A DNA stretch of 64,000 nt from Microbacterium sp. B35-30 (GCF_010634855.1 NZ_MWLQ01000018.1:1-64000), one strand, 5' to 3'. Shown: positions 1-8,328, numbered from the stretch's first letter. A program made the numbers and translations. Notes: generated by a model from the sequence alone, not told the origin.

Positions 1-2
1 GC

Positions 3-38
3 TGACGGCGGGATCCGCCGGGGCGGATCCCGCCGTCA
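3..38 (-). terminator. strong hairpin terminator
   Basis: Two 17-base arms, at 3-19 and 22-38, are perfect inverted copies separated by two bases; the folded RNA would form about 15 pairs with a small loop. It lies immediately after the stop codon of the leftward hydrolase gene, so it probably ends that transcript. There is no clear U-run, which is common in high-GC actinobacteria. Its symmetry means it could also stop a rightward transcript entering from outside the window. Confidence 0.75.
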
Positions 39-46
39 CGTGCGGC

Positions 47-760
47 TCAGGACAGGTGGGCGAGCGCGTCCTGGATCAGGTCGGCGACGGCGTCGGGGTT
101 CGAGACCATCACCGAGTGGGACGCTCCCTCGATCTCCACGGTCTTGAGCGAACCGGCGCGGTCGGCCATGAAGCGAAGTCCTTCGGCGGGGATGTTCTTG
201 TCGCCAGTGCCGAAGACGAACCACGACGGGAGGGTCTTCCACGCCGGCGTCTCGGCGGGCTGCGGCTCGCCGAGGGCGAAGTCGCGGATGGCGCGCTGGG
301 TCGCCGCGGCGATCTTGGCGTCCTCGAGCGGAACATCGCCCGCGAACTGGTTCGGGAACAGCTCGCGGTCGACGATCAGGTCGTTCGTGCCGTCGCCCAG
401 CGGGTACGCGCGGACGGTCTCGCCCAGCGTGCTGCCCGGGAACTGGCCGGTCAGACCGAGGGCGGTCTCGCCGTGGTCCGGGGCGAACGCGGCGACGTAG
501 ACGAGACCCGCGGCCGCGTCGCTGCCGACGGCGGCTTCCGTGATGACGGCGCCACCGTACGAGTGGCCGACGAGCAGCACAGGGCCGCCGATCGACTCGA
601 CGGCGCTGCGCACGTTCGCGGCGTCGGTCGTGACGCTGCGCAGCGGGTTCGGGGTCGCGATCGCGTTGACGCCGCGGCTCTGCAGGGTGGCGATGACGCC
701 GCTCCAGCTGGCCGATTCGGCGAACGCTCCGTGGACGAGGACGACGGTGGGTGCACTCAT
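47..760 (-). CDS. alpha/beta-fold hydrolase
   Basis: A 237-residue cytoplasmic alpha/beta hydrolase with no signal peptide. The oxyanion motif HGAF is at residues 10-13, the nucleophile elbow GHSYGG places the serine at 67, an acidic residue follows in FGTGDK (D187), and the general base histidine is H215 in GASHS. Length and order match the EstC/salicylate-esterase-like Abhydrolase_6 family that PGAP simply calls alpha/beta hydrolase. The substrate cannot be read from the sequence. The start is supported by an AAGGAG ribosome site seven bases upstream. It is the last gene of a leftward group and is followed by a strong hairpin. Confidence 0.85.
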   Translation of the reverse strand: MSAPTVVLVHGAFAESASWSGVIATLQSRGVNAIATPNPLRSVTTDAANVRSAVESIGGPVLLVGHSYGGAVITEAAVGSDAAAGLVYVAAFAPDHGETALGLTGQFPGSTLGETVRAYPLGDGTNDLIVDRELFPNQFAGDVPLEDAKIAAATQRAIRDFALGEPQPAETPAWKTLPSWFVFGTGDKNIPAEGLRFMADRAGSLKTVEIEGASHSVMVSNPDAVADLIQDALAHLS

Positions 761-862
761 GATTGCTCCTTCTTGTCAGCGACTACCGATCCTCCCACCG
801 CTGATCGCACCCGCGGACCCGCTTCGCGATCCCGCTCGGCGTCCGTCCCGGTGACGCGGCCG

Positions 863-1444
863 TCAGAAGCGGTGGCGCAGCAGCTGCATGTCGGTGGTGC
901 CGGGCTCCAGACCCTCGTCGATGAAGCCGGCGCGTTCGGCGACATGGCGTGCGACGGCGTTCGCCGGGCGGGTGCGCACCACGACGTCGGTGCCCGGCGC
1001 GAGGAGGGGCGCCAGCGCCAACGACTGCTCCACGACGATGCGCGCCAGTCCTCGCCCCTGTGCCGCCGGCGCGAAGCGATAGTAGACATTGAGCACCGGC
1101 AGGCCATCCAGGGTGTGATGCCGGATGCCGCCGAGACCGGCGAATACCCGGGCGCCGTCGGCGATGTCGGCGCCGCGCACGCCATCCGGCCAGTCCGCAG
1201 CTGGGAGGAGTACCGCCCAGTAGCCGAACCCGTGCTCCGCCCAGTGGTCGAGTATCGGCACCAGGAACCGCGCGGACTGCTCGACGTCGGCGTGGGTCTC
1301 CTGCGGGTCGTAGCGGTAGACGGCAGGGTCGCCGTGGGCGGCGAAAACGCCCGCGGCGTCGGCTTCGCGCGGCCGGCGCAGCAGCACTCCGGCGTGGGTG
1401 GTGATCCGCAGCACCCTCCGGCGCGCTGCCTCGGCGGTCGTCAT
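863..1444 (-). CDS. GNAT family N-acetyltransferase (RimJ/RimL-like)
   Basis: A 193-residue acetyl-CoA-dependent acyltransferase of the RimJ/RimL type. Near the N terminus is the typical opening LLRRPREADA, followed by a YRYDP stretch. The acetyl-CoA loop is AAQGRGLA, matching the Q/RxxGxG/A pattern, and a late AVARHVAERAGF helix-strand is characteristic of the fold. The acceptor (an amine on a protein N terminus or a small molecule) is not predictable. The start ATG overlaps the stop of the upstream membrane protein gene by four bases (ATGA), so the two are translationally coupled. The ORF could be extended upstream in frame but this would run through the neighbouring gene. Confidence 0.8.
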   Translation of the reverse strand: MTTAEAARRRVLRITTHAGVLLRRPREADAAGVFAAHGDPAVYRYDPQETHADVEQSARFLVPILDHWAEHGFGYWAVLLPAADWPDGVRGADIADGARVFAGLGGIRHHTLDGLPVLNVYYRFAPAAQGRGLARIVVEQSLALAPLLAPGTDVVVRTRPANAVARHVAERAGFIDEGLEPGTTDMQLLRHRF

Positions 1445-2034
1445 GCGGTGAGGGTGACGATGCCGACGAGGACCGCGACCACGACGTCGAGCACCGCGCA
1501 GAAGCGCGCGAGCGCATGGTCGACGACGCGTCCGGTGCGATGGTGGTGAACGTCCCACGCTGCGTGGCCGAGCAGTGCGGCCGCGACCAGCAGGCCGCCG
1601 ACGGTCGGCTCGAGCCGCAGGGCCAGCACGGCGGTCGCGCCGAGCACGAGCATCGCCGCTGTCTGCAACGGCAGTGCCCACCAGGGATGGGCGCGGCGGG
1701 AGGCGGGTCCTCCGACGACCAGCACTCCGGCCAGCACCAGCAGCCACGGCATGGCATCCAGATCTGCGAACTTGTCCAGCGAGATGAGAGCGAACGCGAT
1801 GCCGAAGGCCACCCACGCCGCCCACCGCCGTTGCGTGGCGGCTGCAGCGAGATAGACGAGACCGGATGCCGCGACCACCGGGGCGACATCGCGGCCATCA
1901 GTCAGCCCGTATGCGGTGGCGGCGGCCACCAGCACCGCGAGTGCGATGGGCCATGCCACCTGCCACCACCCACCACCTGCACGTCGGGGTGGCTGTGCAC
2001 GGTCGGGCGATTCATGCGTGAGGACGGCATCCAT
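1441..2034 (-). CDS. small multi-pass membrane protein of unknown function
   Basis: A 197-residue integral membrane protein with about six hydrophobic helices after a short hydrophilic N terminus. A conserved-looking HAAWDVHHHR segment near residue 165 sits between the last helices and could bind metal or form a cytoplasmic loop. I do not recognise the family with confidence; similar short proteins occur next to acetyltransferases in Microbacteriaceae. It is cotranscribed with the downstream acetyltransferase. Its promoter region carries half-sites also found in front of the MFS gene across the TetR regulator, so it may be under that repressor. Confidence 0.7.
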   Translation of the reverse strand: MDAVLTHESPDRAQPPRRAGGGWWQVAWPIALAVLVAAATAYGLTDGRDVAPVVAASGLVYLAAAATQRRWAAWVAFGIAFALISLDKFADLDAMPWLLVLAGVLVVGGPASRRAHPWWALPLQTAAMLVLGATAVLALRLEPTVGGLLVAAALLGHAAWDVHHHRTGRVVDHALARFCAVLDVVVAVLVGIVTLTA

Positions 2035-2053
2035 CTCGAATCCTCTTTTTCTT

Positions 2054-2094
2054 GAACACCAGTATACGAGTTATTAAACTGTACGCCAGTGTTC
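2054..2094. promoter_or_regulatory. imperfect inverted repeat, candidate TetR operator
   Basis: The 14-base element at 2054-2067 and the one at 2081-2094 form an inverted repeat that matches at 10 of 14 positions, with GAACAC and GTGTTC at the outer ends. A leftward minus-10 box TATACT (2066 to 2061) falls inside the left half. It lies between the leftward membrane protein gene and the rightward TetR gene, the usual place for a TetR operator. The same outer sequence TGTTCGA recurs in the MFS promoter. The function is inferred from placement and symmetry. Confidence 0.45.
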
Positions 2095-2193
2095 GAGTTA
2101 TTGGAAGCCTTTCCCAGCCACCCCGGTGAACGACCCTATGGCGACGCGCCAGCAGGCTAAAGTGCACGTGACTGTCTGATTTAGGAGGGGATC

Positions 2194-2805
2194 GTGGCCG
2201 CAGCGGGAGCGAAGGTCGCTGAACCTGCGGGTGCGTCCTCCCCGGATCGGACGAAGCGGGCGGACGCCGTGCGCAACATCGAGGCGATCATCGCCGCCGC
2301 CACGAGGCTCCTCGCCGTCGACCCCGACGCGAGCATCAACGACATCGCCAAGGCTGCGAACGTCGGACGGGTGACGCTCTACGGTCACTTCGACTCTCGG
2401 TCCACCCTCATCCGCGAGGTCGTGGACCGCGCGATCGCGCAGACCGAGGAGGCGCTGGCGGGTCTCGACCTCGACGGCGACCCTCGCGAAGCTCTCGGTC
2501 GCCTGCTCGAGGCCACCTGGCATCTGACCCATCGGTTCGGTGCCGTCGTCGTCGCGGCGTCTCAAGCACTGCCCCCCGAGCAGATCCGCCGTGCCCACGA
2601 CGAGCCCGCGGTCCGCGTGCGGGCACTGCTCGAGCGCGGACGCGACGCCGGCGAGTTCCGCCCCGACATGCCCATCGACTGGCAGATCAGTGTCATTCAG
2701 GCGATCCTGCACGGGGCGTCGGCAGCCGTTCATCGCGGCGAGATCACCGCCGAGGAGGCGCCCGCTCTGGTGCGCGACACGAGCCTGGCCGCGCTCGCCG
2801 TCTGA
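2194..2805 (+). CDS. TetR/AcrR family transcriptional repressor
   Basis: A 203-residue regulator with an N-terminal TetR helix-turn-helix: NIEAIIAAATRLLAVD forms helix 1, and INDIAKAANVGRVTLYGHF gives helices 2 and 3 with the usual YGHF turn, followed by an all-helical ligand-binding half. The start is GTG, chosen because an AGGAGGGG ribosome site sits five bases upstream. It is the likely repressor of the downstream drug-efflux type MFS gene and possibly of the divergent membrane protein. The C-terminal half includes an acidic, alanine-rich stretch typical of actinobacterial TetR proteins. The ligand is unknown. Confidence 0.88.
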   Translation: MAAAGAKVAEPAGASSPDRTKRADAVRNIEAIIAAATRLLAVDPDASINDIAKAANVGRVTLYGHFDSRSTLIREVVDRAIAQTEEALAGLDLDGDPREALGRLLEATWHLTHRFGAVVVAASQALPPEQIRRAHDEPAVRVRALLERGRDAGEFRPDMPIDWQISVIQAILHGASAAVHRGEITAEEAPALVRDTSLAALAV

Positions 2806-2921
2806 TCCGATCCATCGGCTCGCGCCCGGCGGCCCCGAATGGGGTCGCCGCGGTCTGCCATGCTCGGCGCGCCGAGCGCGAGGTGCCTGCCCTGCTTGAG
2901 GCAGCGCACAGCGCCTCTTGT

Positions 2922-2965
2922 CGAACACGTGTGTACGGTTTACCGTACTCATACAATGCTGTTCG
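2922..2965 (+). promoter_or_regulatory. promoter with nested palindromic operators for the MFS gene
   Basis: A perfect palindrome with 7-base arms (GTACGGT-TT-ACCGTAC) occupies 2933-2948 and abuts a good minus-10 box TACAAT at 2952-2957. Around it is a second, wider inverted repeat, CGAACA at 2922 and TGTTCG at 2960. The outer element resembles the half-sites upstream of the TetR gene. A repressor bound here would block RNA polymerase, consistent with TetR control of the efflux gene starting at 2986. No convincing minus-35 is visible. Confidence 0.55.
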
Positions 2966-2985
2966 ATTTATGAAGGGTTGTCGTC

Positions 2986-4365
2986 GTGCACACCTCAGAT
3001 TCCGCGGCCGCGAAGGCCCTCCCCGCCGCCGATCCGTCCCGCTGGCGCATCCTCGCCCTGCTGGGCGTGGCGCAGCTGATGCTGATCGTCGACGTCACGG
3101 TCGTCGCGATCGCGCTGCCCGACATGCAGGCCGATCTCGGGCTGGACCGGACTACCGTCGCATGGGTCGCGAGCATCTACGCCCTCGTCTTCGGTGGCTT
3201 GATGCTGCTCGGTGGCAAGGCCGCCGACATCCTCGGTCCGCGCCGCGTGGTGCTGGCAGGCCTGGCGGTGTTCGTCGCCGCCTCGCTGCTCGCCGGACTG
3301 GCGGGCAGTGGTGAGATGCTGCTGCTCGCCCGCGCGCTCCAGGGCGTGGGAGCGGCGGCGATGTCGCCCGCGGCACTGTCGGTGATCGTGCGGACGTTCG
3401 CAGGTGCGGAGCTGACCCGCGCCCTGGGCGTGTGGTCTGCCCTCGGCGGCGCGGGCGCCGCGATCGGCGTGCTGCTCGGTGGCCTGCTGACCGCCGGGCC
3501 GGGCTGGCCGTGGGTGTTCTTCGTCAATGTGCCCGTCGGCATCCTGCTGTTCATCGGTCTGGTGAGGTCGGTCCGACCGCTGCCGGGATCGGGCGGCCGC
3601 CTCGACGTGGTCGGCGCGGCGCTGGTGACGGCCGCGACGGGCGCCGCGGTGTACGGCCTCGCCACGGCCGGCGACGAGGGCTGGTTGAGCGCCTCCACCC
3701 TGATCGCGACCGGCGCCGCGCTGGTGGGATACGCGACCTTCGCATGGCGGATCCGCACCGTCGCAGCCCCGCTCATCGAACCGGCGATGCTCAGGCGAGG
3801 ACCGGTGCTGCGCGGGCTGGGGCTGATCTTCGTCGCGGCCGCCCTGATGATCTCGGTCTTCTTCCTCGGCTCGTTCTCGCTCCAGCACCTCCATGGATTC
3901 AGCGCGCTGGAGACCGGGCTGTCGTTCCTGCCTGTCGCCGCAGGCACCATCCTCGGTGCCACGCTCGGCGGCCGCATCATCCCACGGTGGGGCGTGCGGA
4001 CGGTCTCGGTGACGGGGCTGCTCATCACCGCCGCAGGACTCGCGGCAGCGGCGGGGTTCTTCTCCATGACGGTGCTGATCGTCGGCACCAGCGTGGCGGG
4101 CTTCGGTGTGGGCGCGGTGTTCGTCGCGGCGTCGGGCAGCATGTTCTCCGCTGTCGAGCCGGCCGAAGCCGGTGTCGCGTCGGGCGCGCTGAGCACCTTC
4201 CACGAGTTCGGTGCTGCCGCGGGGGTTTCCGCCGTGTCGAGCGTGGCGGCGGCGGCCCTCGTGGCTCCCGGGTTCGCCGCCTTCGCTTCGGGCTATTGGT
4301 TCATGGCGGCCGTGGCGCTCCTGGCCGGCCTGGTGTCGCTGCTGTGGCCACGACGGGCGGGCTGA
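2986..4365 (+). CDS. MFS transporter, DHA2 (EmrB/QacA) type
   Basis: A 459-residue proton-coupled drug exporter of the 14-helix DHA2 group. The N-terminal half opens with RWRILALLGVAQLMLIVDVTV, matching the DHA2 motif in helix 1 where an acidic residue (D in MLIVDVTV) is expected. Motif A-like GGKAADILGPRRV follows helix 2, and motif C-like GVLLGGLLT lies in helix 5. The substrate is a lipophilic drug or metabolite but cannot be specified. Start is GTG. It follows a TetR gene by 180 bases and has its own operator-bearing promoter, so it is probably induced by its substrate. Confidence 0.88.
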   Translation: MHTSDSAAAKALPAADPSRWRILALLGVAQLMLIVDVTVVAIALPDMQADLGLDRTTVAWVASIYALVFGGLMLLGGKAADILGPRRVVLAGLAVFVAASLLAGLAGSGEMLLLARALQGVGAAAMSPAALSVIVRTFAGAELTRALGVWSALGGAGAAIGVLLGGLLTAGPGWPWVFFVNVPVGILLFIGLVRSVRPLPGSGGRLDVVGAALVTAATGAAVYGLATAGDEGWLSASTLIATGAALVGYATFAWRIRTVAAPLIEPAMLRRGPVLRGLGLIFVAAALMISVFFLGSFSLQHLHGFSALETGLSFLPVAAGTILGATLGGRIIPRWGVRTVSVTGLLITAAGLAAAAGFFSMTVLIVGTSVAGFGVGAVFVAASGSMFSAVEPAEAGVASGALSTFHEFGAAAGVSAVSSVAAAALVAPGFAAFASGYWFMAAVALLAGLVSLLWPRRAG

Positions 4366-4396
4366 CGGATGCCGCAGCAAGCGCCGACCAGGGCAG

Positions 4397-5392
4397 CTAC
4401 GGCATGCTCACCACCGTCTTCCCGCGTGAGCCGCCCGCCGCGACGAGGCGGAGCGCCTCGGCCGTCTGGTCGAAGGGAAGAACTCGCCCCACCACCGGCC
4501 GCAGCACGCCCTCGTCGACCAGTCGGGTGATGTCGCGCAGCTGCTCGCCGCTGGCGTGCATGAACAGGAACTCGTAGCCGACGCCGAGCTTTCGCGCTTG
4601 CCTGCGCACCTTCCGGCTGAGCCCGCGGATCGCCAGCCGCACGAGAGGGTTGAGTCCGGCATCCCGCGCGAACTGCGGGTCGGGAGGCCCCGCGATGCCG
4701 ATGGCTCGTCCGCCGGGCTTCAGGATGCGCAGCGACCTCTCCAGGTTCTCGCCCCCGACCCCGTCGAGCACGAGGTCGAAGCCGCTGAGCTGCGGCACGA
4801 AGTCCTCGGACCGGTAGTCGATGACGATGTCGGCGCCGAGATCGCGCACGAATTGTGCATTCGCGGCGCCGACGGTGGTGGCGACGGTCGCGCCCAGGTG
4901 CTTGGCGAGCTGGATCGCGATGGACCCGACCCCGCCGGCGCCGCCGTGCACGAGCACCTTCTGTCCGGGTTGCAGCCGACCGCGCTCCACCAGAGCCTGC
5001 CACGCCGTCAGCGCCACGAGCGGCAGTGAGGCCGCCGCCTCGATGTCCACGGAGACCGGGGTGATCGCGAGGTCGGCTTCGTTCACCGCGATGCGCTCGG
5101 CGAACGTGCCGATGTGATCGTCGTCCGCGCGGCCGTAGACCGCGTCGCCGGGCTTGAGGCCCCGCACGTCGGCGCCGACCCTGATCACCGTTCCCGCGAC
5201 ATCGTGGCCAAGGATGAGCGGAAACGCGTGCGGCAGGATCTGCCGGAACTCCCCGAGCCGGATCTTCTCATCGAGGACGTTGACCCCGGCGGCGCGCACG
5301 CGGACGAGCACGTCGGAGCGCCCGACGTGCGGTTCCGGCGCCTCGATCTGCTCGAGCGGACCCTTGTATGCAGAAACGGCGAACGCCTTCAT
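4397..5392 (-). CDS. NADP-dependent quinone oxidoreductase-like medium-chain dehydrogenase
   Basis: A 331-residue zinc-independent MDR-family enzyme. The GroES-like N-terminal domain contains AAGVNVLDEKIR and the GHDVAGTV signature, and the Rossmann domain has VLVHGGAGGVGSIAIQLAKHLGA at about residue 145, the NADPH-binding AxxGxxG loop of quinone oxidoreductases. Zinc-ligand cysteines of classical alcohol dehydrogenases are absent. It likely reduces quinones or enones in the cytoplasm. It is convergent with the MFS gene and divergent from the KAS III-like operon. A TATAGT box and direct repeats lie upstream. Confidence 0.88.
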   Translation of the reverse strand: MKAFAVSAYKGPLEQIEAPEPHVGRSDVLVRVRAAGVNVLDEKIRLGEFRQILPHAFPLILGHDVAGTVIRVGADVRGLKPGDAVYGRADDDHIGTFAERIAVNEADLAITPVSVDIEAAASLPLVALTAWQALVERGRLQPGQKVLVHGGAGGVGSIAIQLAKHLGATVATTVGAANAQFVRDLGADIVIDYRSEDFVPQLSGFDLVLDGVGGENLERSLRILKPGGRAIGIAGPPDPQFARDAGLNPLVRLAIRGLSRKVRRQARKLGVGYEFLFMHASGEQLRDITRLVDEGVLRPVVGRVLPFDQTAEALRLVAAGGSRGKTVVSMP

Positions 5393-5449
5393 ATCTCTGT
5401 CGTGCTCCTCTTCGTCAGCGAGGCGATGCGGTCGACCTCGATATCACCA

Positions 5450-5480
5450 ACTATACTCAATAATGAGCGTACTCGGTAAT
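5450..5480 (-). promoter_or_regulatory. minus-10 box with direct-repeat operator candidate
   Basis: On the minus strand a TATAGT minus-10 box (5455 to 5450) precedes the oxidoreductase gene by about 58 bases. Immediately upstream are two direct copies of TACTCRRTAAT, at 5454-5464 and 5470-5480, with a 16-base period (9 of 11 bases agree). Repeats in this position suggest a binding site for an unlinked or MarR/HxlR-type regulator; none is encoded next to it. The AT-rich character stands out from its surroundings. Confidence 0.4.
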
Positions 5481-5534
5481 TGTGGGTGCGAAGGCGAACG
5501 AGGCAGGAGGGTCGCTGGCCCTAGTGTCATCACC

Positions 5535-6677
5535 ATGGGCGCAACGGCGACTGCCTACCTCACCGGCTTCGGCCGGTATCTGCCTGGTCCGCCCGTCGAC
5601 AACGACGGCATCGCGGCCCGGCTCGGCGGCGACGATCCCGTCACGGCGCGCATCCGGCGCCGCATCCTGGAATCGAACGGCATCCGTCAGCGGCACTACG
5701 CGCTCGACGAGCACGGCGACCCGACCGAGCTGAACGAGGAGCTCGCCGTGAAGGCCCTCCTTGCGGCGCTCGACGATCGCGGGATCGATGCGAGCGACCT
5801 CCGCATGCTGGCGTGCGCGACGACGATGGGCGACGTCCTCGTGCCCGGGTTCGCCTCGATGGTGCACGGTCGCCTCGGCGGCGGGCCGATGCAGCTGCTG
5901 TCGGCGTCGGGCGTGTGCGCGTCGAGCCTCGCCGCGCTCGATGCGGCCGTCAGCAAGATCCGGCTCGGTGACCATCCGCGGGCCGCCGTCGTCGGCTCGG
6001 AGCTGCCGAGCCGGAGCCTCCGGCAGCGGCGCTACGACGGCATCCGCGCCGGCATGGACTCCCACTTCCTCCGATGGATGCTGTCGGACGGCGCCGGCGC
6101 CGTCATCGTGGAGTTCCAGCCGCACCCCGACAAGCCCTCGCTGCGGGTCGACTGGGTGCGGCACGTCTCCCTGGCCCACGAGTACGACGTGTGCATGCGC
6201 GCCGGGATGGTCGGCCCCGAGCCGGTCGTGGGCGGCACCTGGCAGGACGTCGGCATCGCCGACGCCGAGGCCGCCGGGATGTTCCTGCTTCGTCAGGACG
6301 TGGGGATGCTCGATGACCTGGCGGATGCCGGCATCCGGCAGTTCGAGCAGCTCGTCGACATCGGGCTCGTCGACGTGCGGCACCTCGACCACGTCATCTG
6401 CCACTACAGCACCAACATGTTCCGCGACGTCGCGTTCGAGGCGCTGCGCCGCCGCATCCCCACGCTCGACACCGACCGCTGGTTCTCGAACCTCGAGACC
6501 CGCGGCAACACCGGATCGGCGAGCATCTTCATCGCCCTCGAAGAGGCGTGGCACTCCGGTCGGTTCGCGCCCGGCGAGACGGTGCTGCTCGCGGTGCCCG
6601 AGTCGGGACGATTCTCGTTCGCCTTCGCCCACCTCACGGTGGTCGCCCCACCGGATCAGCAAGGAGCATCGACATGA
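5535..6677 (+). CDS. KAS III-like 3-oxoacyl-ACP synthase family protein
   Basis: A 380-residue thiolase-fold condensing enzyme. The catalytic triad of FabH-type enzymes is intact: Cys128 in SGVCASS, His290 in CHYSTN, and Asn325 in RGNTGSAS. It is longer than FabH (about 320-330 residues), and HYSTN differs from the usual HQAN, so it is unlikely to be the housekeeping initiator; it may condense or transfer a special acyl group. A TAGTGT box at 5522-5527 places transcription start at or next to the ATG, so the mRNA looks leaderless, and there is no ribosome site. Its stop overlaps the next ATG, starting a three-gene unit. Confidence 0.82.
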   Translation: MGATATAYLTGFGRYLPGPPVDNDGIAARLGGDDPVTARIRRRILESNGIRQRHYALDEHGDPTELNEELAVKALLAALDDRGIDASDLRMLACATTMGDVLVPGFASMVHGRLGGGPMQLLSASGVCASSLAALDAAVSKIRLGDHPRAAVVGSELPSRSLRQRRYDGIRAGMDSHFLRWMLSDGAGAVIVEFQPHPDKPSLRVDWVRHVSLAHEYDVCMRAGMVGPEPVVGGTWQDVGIADAEAAGMFLLRQDVGMLDDLADAGIRQFEQLVDIGLVDVRHLDHVICHYSTNMFRDVAFEALRRRIPTLDTDRWFSNLETRGNTGSASIFIALEEAWHSGRFAPGETVLLAVPESGRFSFAFAHLTVVAPPDQQGAST

Positions 6678-7372
6678 GCACCACTACGACTGCGGCCACC
6701 GAGGCGACGCCTGCGGGCGCCGCAACGCTGTTCGAACGGCTCGCCGACGTCTGGGTAGAGCTCGAGGAGCGTCTCGATGCCGTGCCGCTCCTCGCGCGGC
6801 TCGCCGAAGGGGCGGTGACGGTCGACGACTACCGGCGGCTGCTCTTCAATCTGCGCCAGCAGGTGGTCGACGGGTCGCCGTGGATCTCTCGCGCCGCCGC
6901 CAGCTTCGACATCGACCACTTCGAGCTGCGCTCCGCCGCGATCCGCCATGCCGAGGAGGAGCACCGCGACTACCTCATGATCGAGCGCGACTACGTCGCC
7001 ATCGGCGGCTCACTCGACGAGTTGCGCGCCGGACGGAAGAACGTCGGCTCGGAGGCGCTCTCTGGGTACATGTTCCACTACGCCGCCCGGCCGAATCCCG
7101 TCGGGCTGCTGGGGGCGATGTTCATCATCGAAGGGCTCGGTGCGAAGCGCGCCGCCGGGTGGGCGGCCCGCTTCCAGGAGGTGCTCGGGCTCGCCGACAA
7201 TCAGGTGCATTTCATGCGCTACCACCACGATGCCGACGCCGAGCACACCGGGAATCTCGAGGCCATCCTGACCTCGGGTGCGATCGACGACCGGGCGGCC
7301 GATGAGATCGTCCGCTGCGCGCAGGTGGTCGCCCGGCTCTACGCGCTGCAGCTCGAGGAACTGGATCGCTGA
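6674..7372 (+). CDS. haem-oxygenase-fold iron-containing redox enzyme (HDO/UndA-like)
   Basis: A 232-residue all-helical protein of the TenA/haem-oxygenase-like class, which includes non-haem diiron oxidases (HDOs) such as UndA. Visible metal-ligand candidates are E94-x-x-H97 in HAEEEHRDY, E153 in MFIIEG, and a His/Asp/Glu cluster at H184, H185, D188, E190 and H191. The E-x-x-H to E spacing resembles UndA, but the first-helix glutamate of UndA is not obvious, so the exact chemistry is open. It is translationally coupled to the KAS III-like gene (ATGA) and followed within two bases by an unrecognised gene, implying a shared pathway on a thioester or fatty-acyl-like substrate. Confidence 0.72.
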   Translation: MSTTTTAATEATPAGAATLFERLADVWVELEERLDAVPLLARLAEGAVTVDDYRRLLFNLRQQVVDGSPWISRAAASFDIDHFELRSAAIRHAEEEHRDYLMIERDYVAIGGSLDELRAGRKNVGSEALSGYMFHYAARPNPVGLLGAMFIIEGLGAKRAAGWAARFQEVLGLADNQVHFMRYHHDADAEHTGNLEAILTSGAIDDRAADEIVRCAQVVARLYALQLEELDR

Positions 7373-7373
7373 C

Positions 7374-8225
7374 GTGCCGGAGTTCGTGCGATCCGACCCC
7401 AGCATGTGGGAGGCGATCTACGCCGATCCGTCGGTGCCGCTCGACCGCGCGCTGGTGCGGCAGATCATCGACGACCAGCGGCGGCTGTCACGACGCTGGC
7501 TCTATCCGGTCGCGCGCGTGCTCTCCCGCGTGCTCGTCGCACTCGTCTCGATCGTCAAACGCGTGCTGCCCTTCCGCTGGATGCCGCTGCGGACCATGGA
7601 CACCCTGTGCGTCTGGTTCCTCCGCAGGTTCGTGTCGCCGGATGCGGTGGAGCTGCTCATCCGGCACTTCGTGATCGAGACGAATCTGGTCAACTTCATC
7701 ATCCGGAACACCTCGGCCGAGATGGAGCCGGTGACGCTGCGGCCCGAGACGCTCGCGGGACTGGGCGACTCGGCGGTGGTGGAGCATGACGTCAACGTCT
7801 ACGACGTGCTCATCGCCTTGGACGGCATCCCGCTGACCCGGCCCGAGCACCTCGACTTCGCGCGGCTCGACGTCCCGCCCCTGGACGCCGAACGGCGGCG
7901 CCGCCGCCTGCTCAACCTCGACATCCAGACCGCGCTGTGCTTCATGAACATCCCGTTCTCGATGGCGCTCACCGTCGAGGAGTACCGCCGCGCGGTGCAC
8001 TCCATCCGGTTCGACGACTCGTTCCTGGAGATCCTCGCGCTGGTGTGCGACGACGAGACGTTCCGGCATTGGAAGCTCGCCGGTATGAGCCTCTGGATGG
8101 ACTCGAACGTCGACGTGCCGCGCATGGTCTACCGCCACGCGCTGGTCTGCGAGTACGCCCACGCGCGGCTCGTGAAGCTCGCCGGTGGCGCCTACCCGCG
8201 CGACACGGCGGCCGCGTTCGACTGA
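7374..8225 (+). CDS. unrecognised protein, third gene of the KAS III/HDO unit
   Basis: A 283-residue protein I cannot place in a known family. It starts with GTG one base after the upstream stop codon. Residues about 41-70 form a basic, strongly hydrophobic segment (two amphipathic helices rich in R, V and L) that could associate with membrane. Further on are helices carrying H98 and E102 (RHFVIET) and a C-terminal RHALVCEYAHARL helix with paired His/Glu/His, which hints at metal binding or a ferritin-like arrangement but proves nothing. Tight coupling says it works with the condensing enzyme and the HDO-like protein. No signal peptide is visible. Confidence 0.7.
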   Translation: MPEFVRSDPSMWEAIYADPSVPLDRALVRQIIDDQRRLSRRWLYPVARVLSRVLVALVSIVKRVLPFRWMPLRTMDTLCVWFLRRFVSPDAVELLIRHFVIETNLVNFIIRNTSAEMEPVTLRPETLAGLGDSAVVEHDVNVYDVLIALDGIPLTRPEHLDFARLDVPPLDAERRRRRLLNLDIQTALCFMNIPFSMALTVEEYRRAVHSIRFDDSFLEILALVCDDETFRHWKLAGMSLWMDSNVDVPRMVYRHALVCEYAHARLVKLAGGAYPRDTAAAFD

Positions 8226-8328
8226 CTCCGGAGCTTCGGGGCACCGGCGGCATCGCGGATCTCCGCCGCGCACCTCGCGGGGGCGTTAGCATCGCACCGT
8301 TGGAACGCGCCGGACGAGAGGCAGGCGG

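Noticed and set aside
56-1549. Rightward 497-codon open frame over the hydrolase and acetyltransferase genes
   Set aside because: It lies antisense to two genes with clear motifs, has no family motif and shows the arginine/glycine-rich composition of a high-GC shadow frame.
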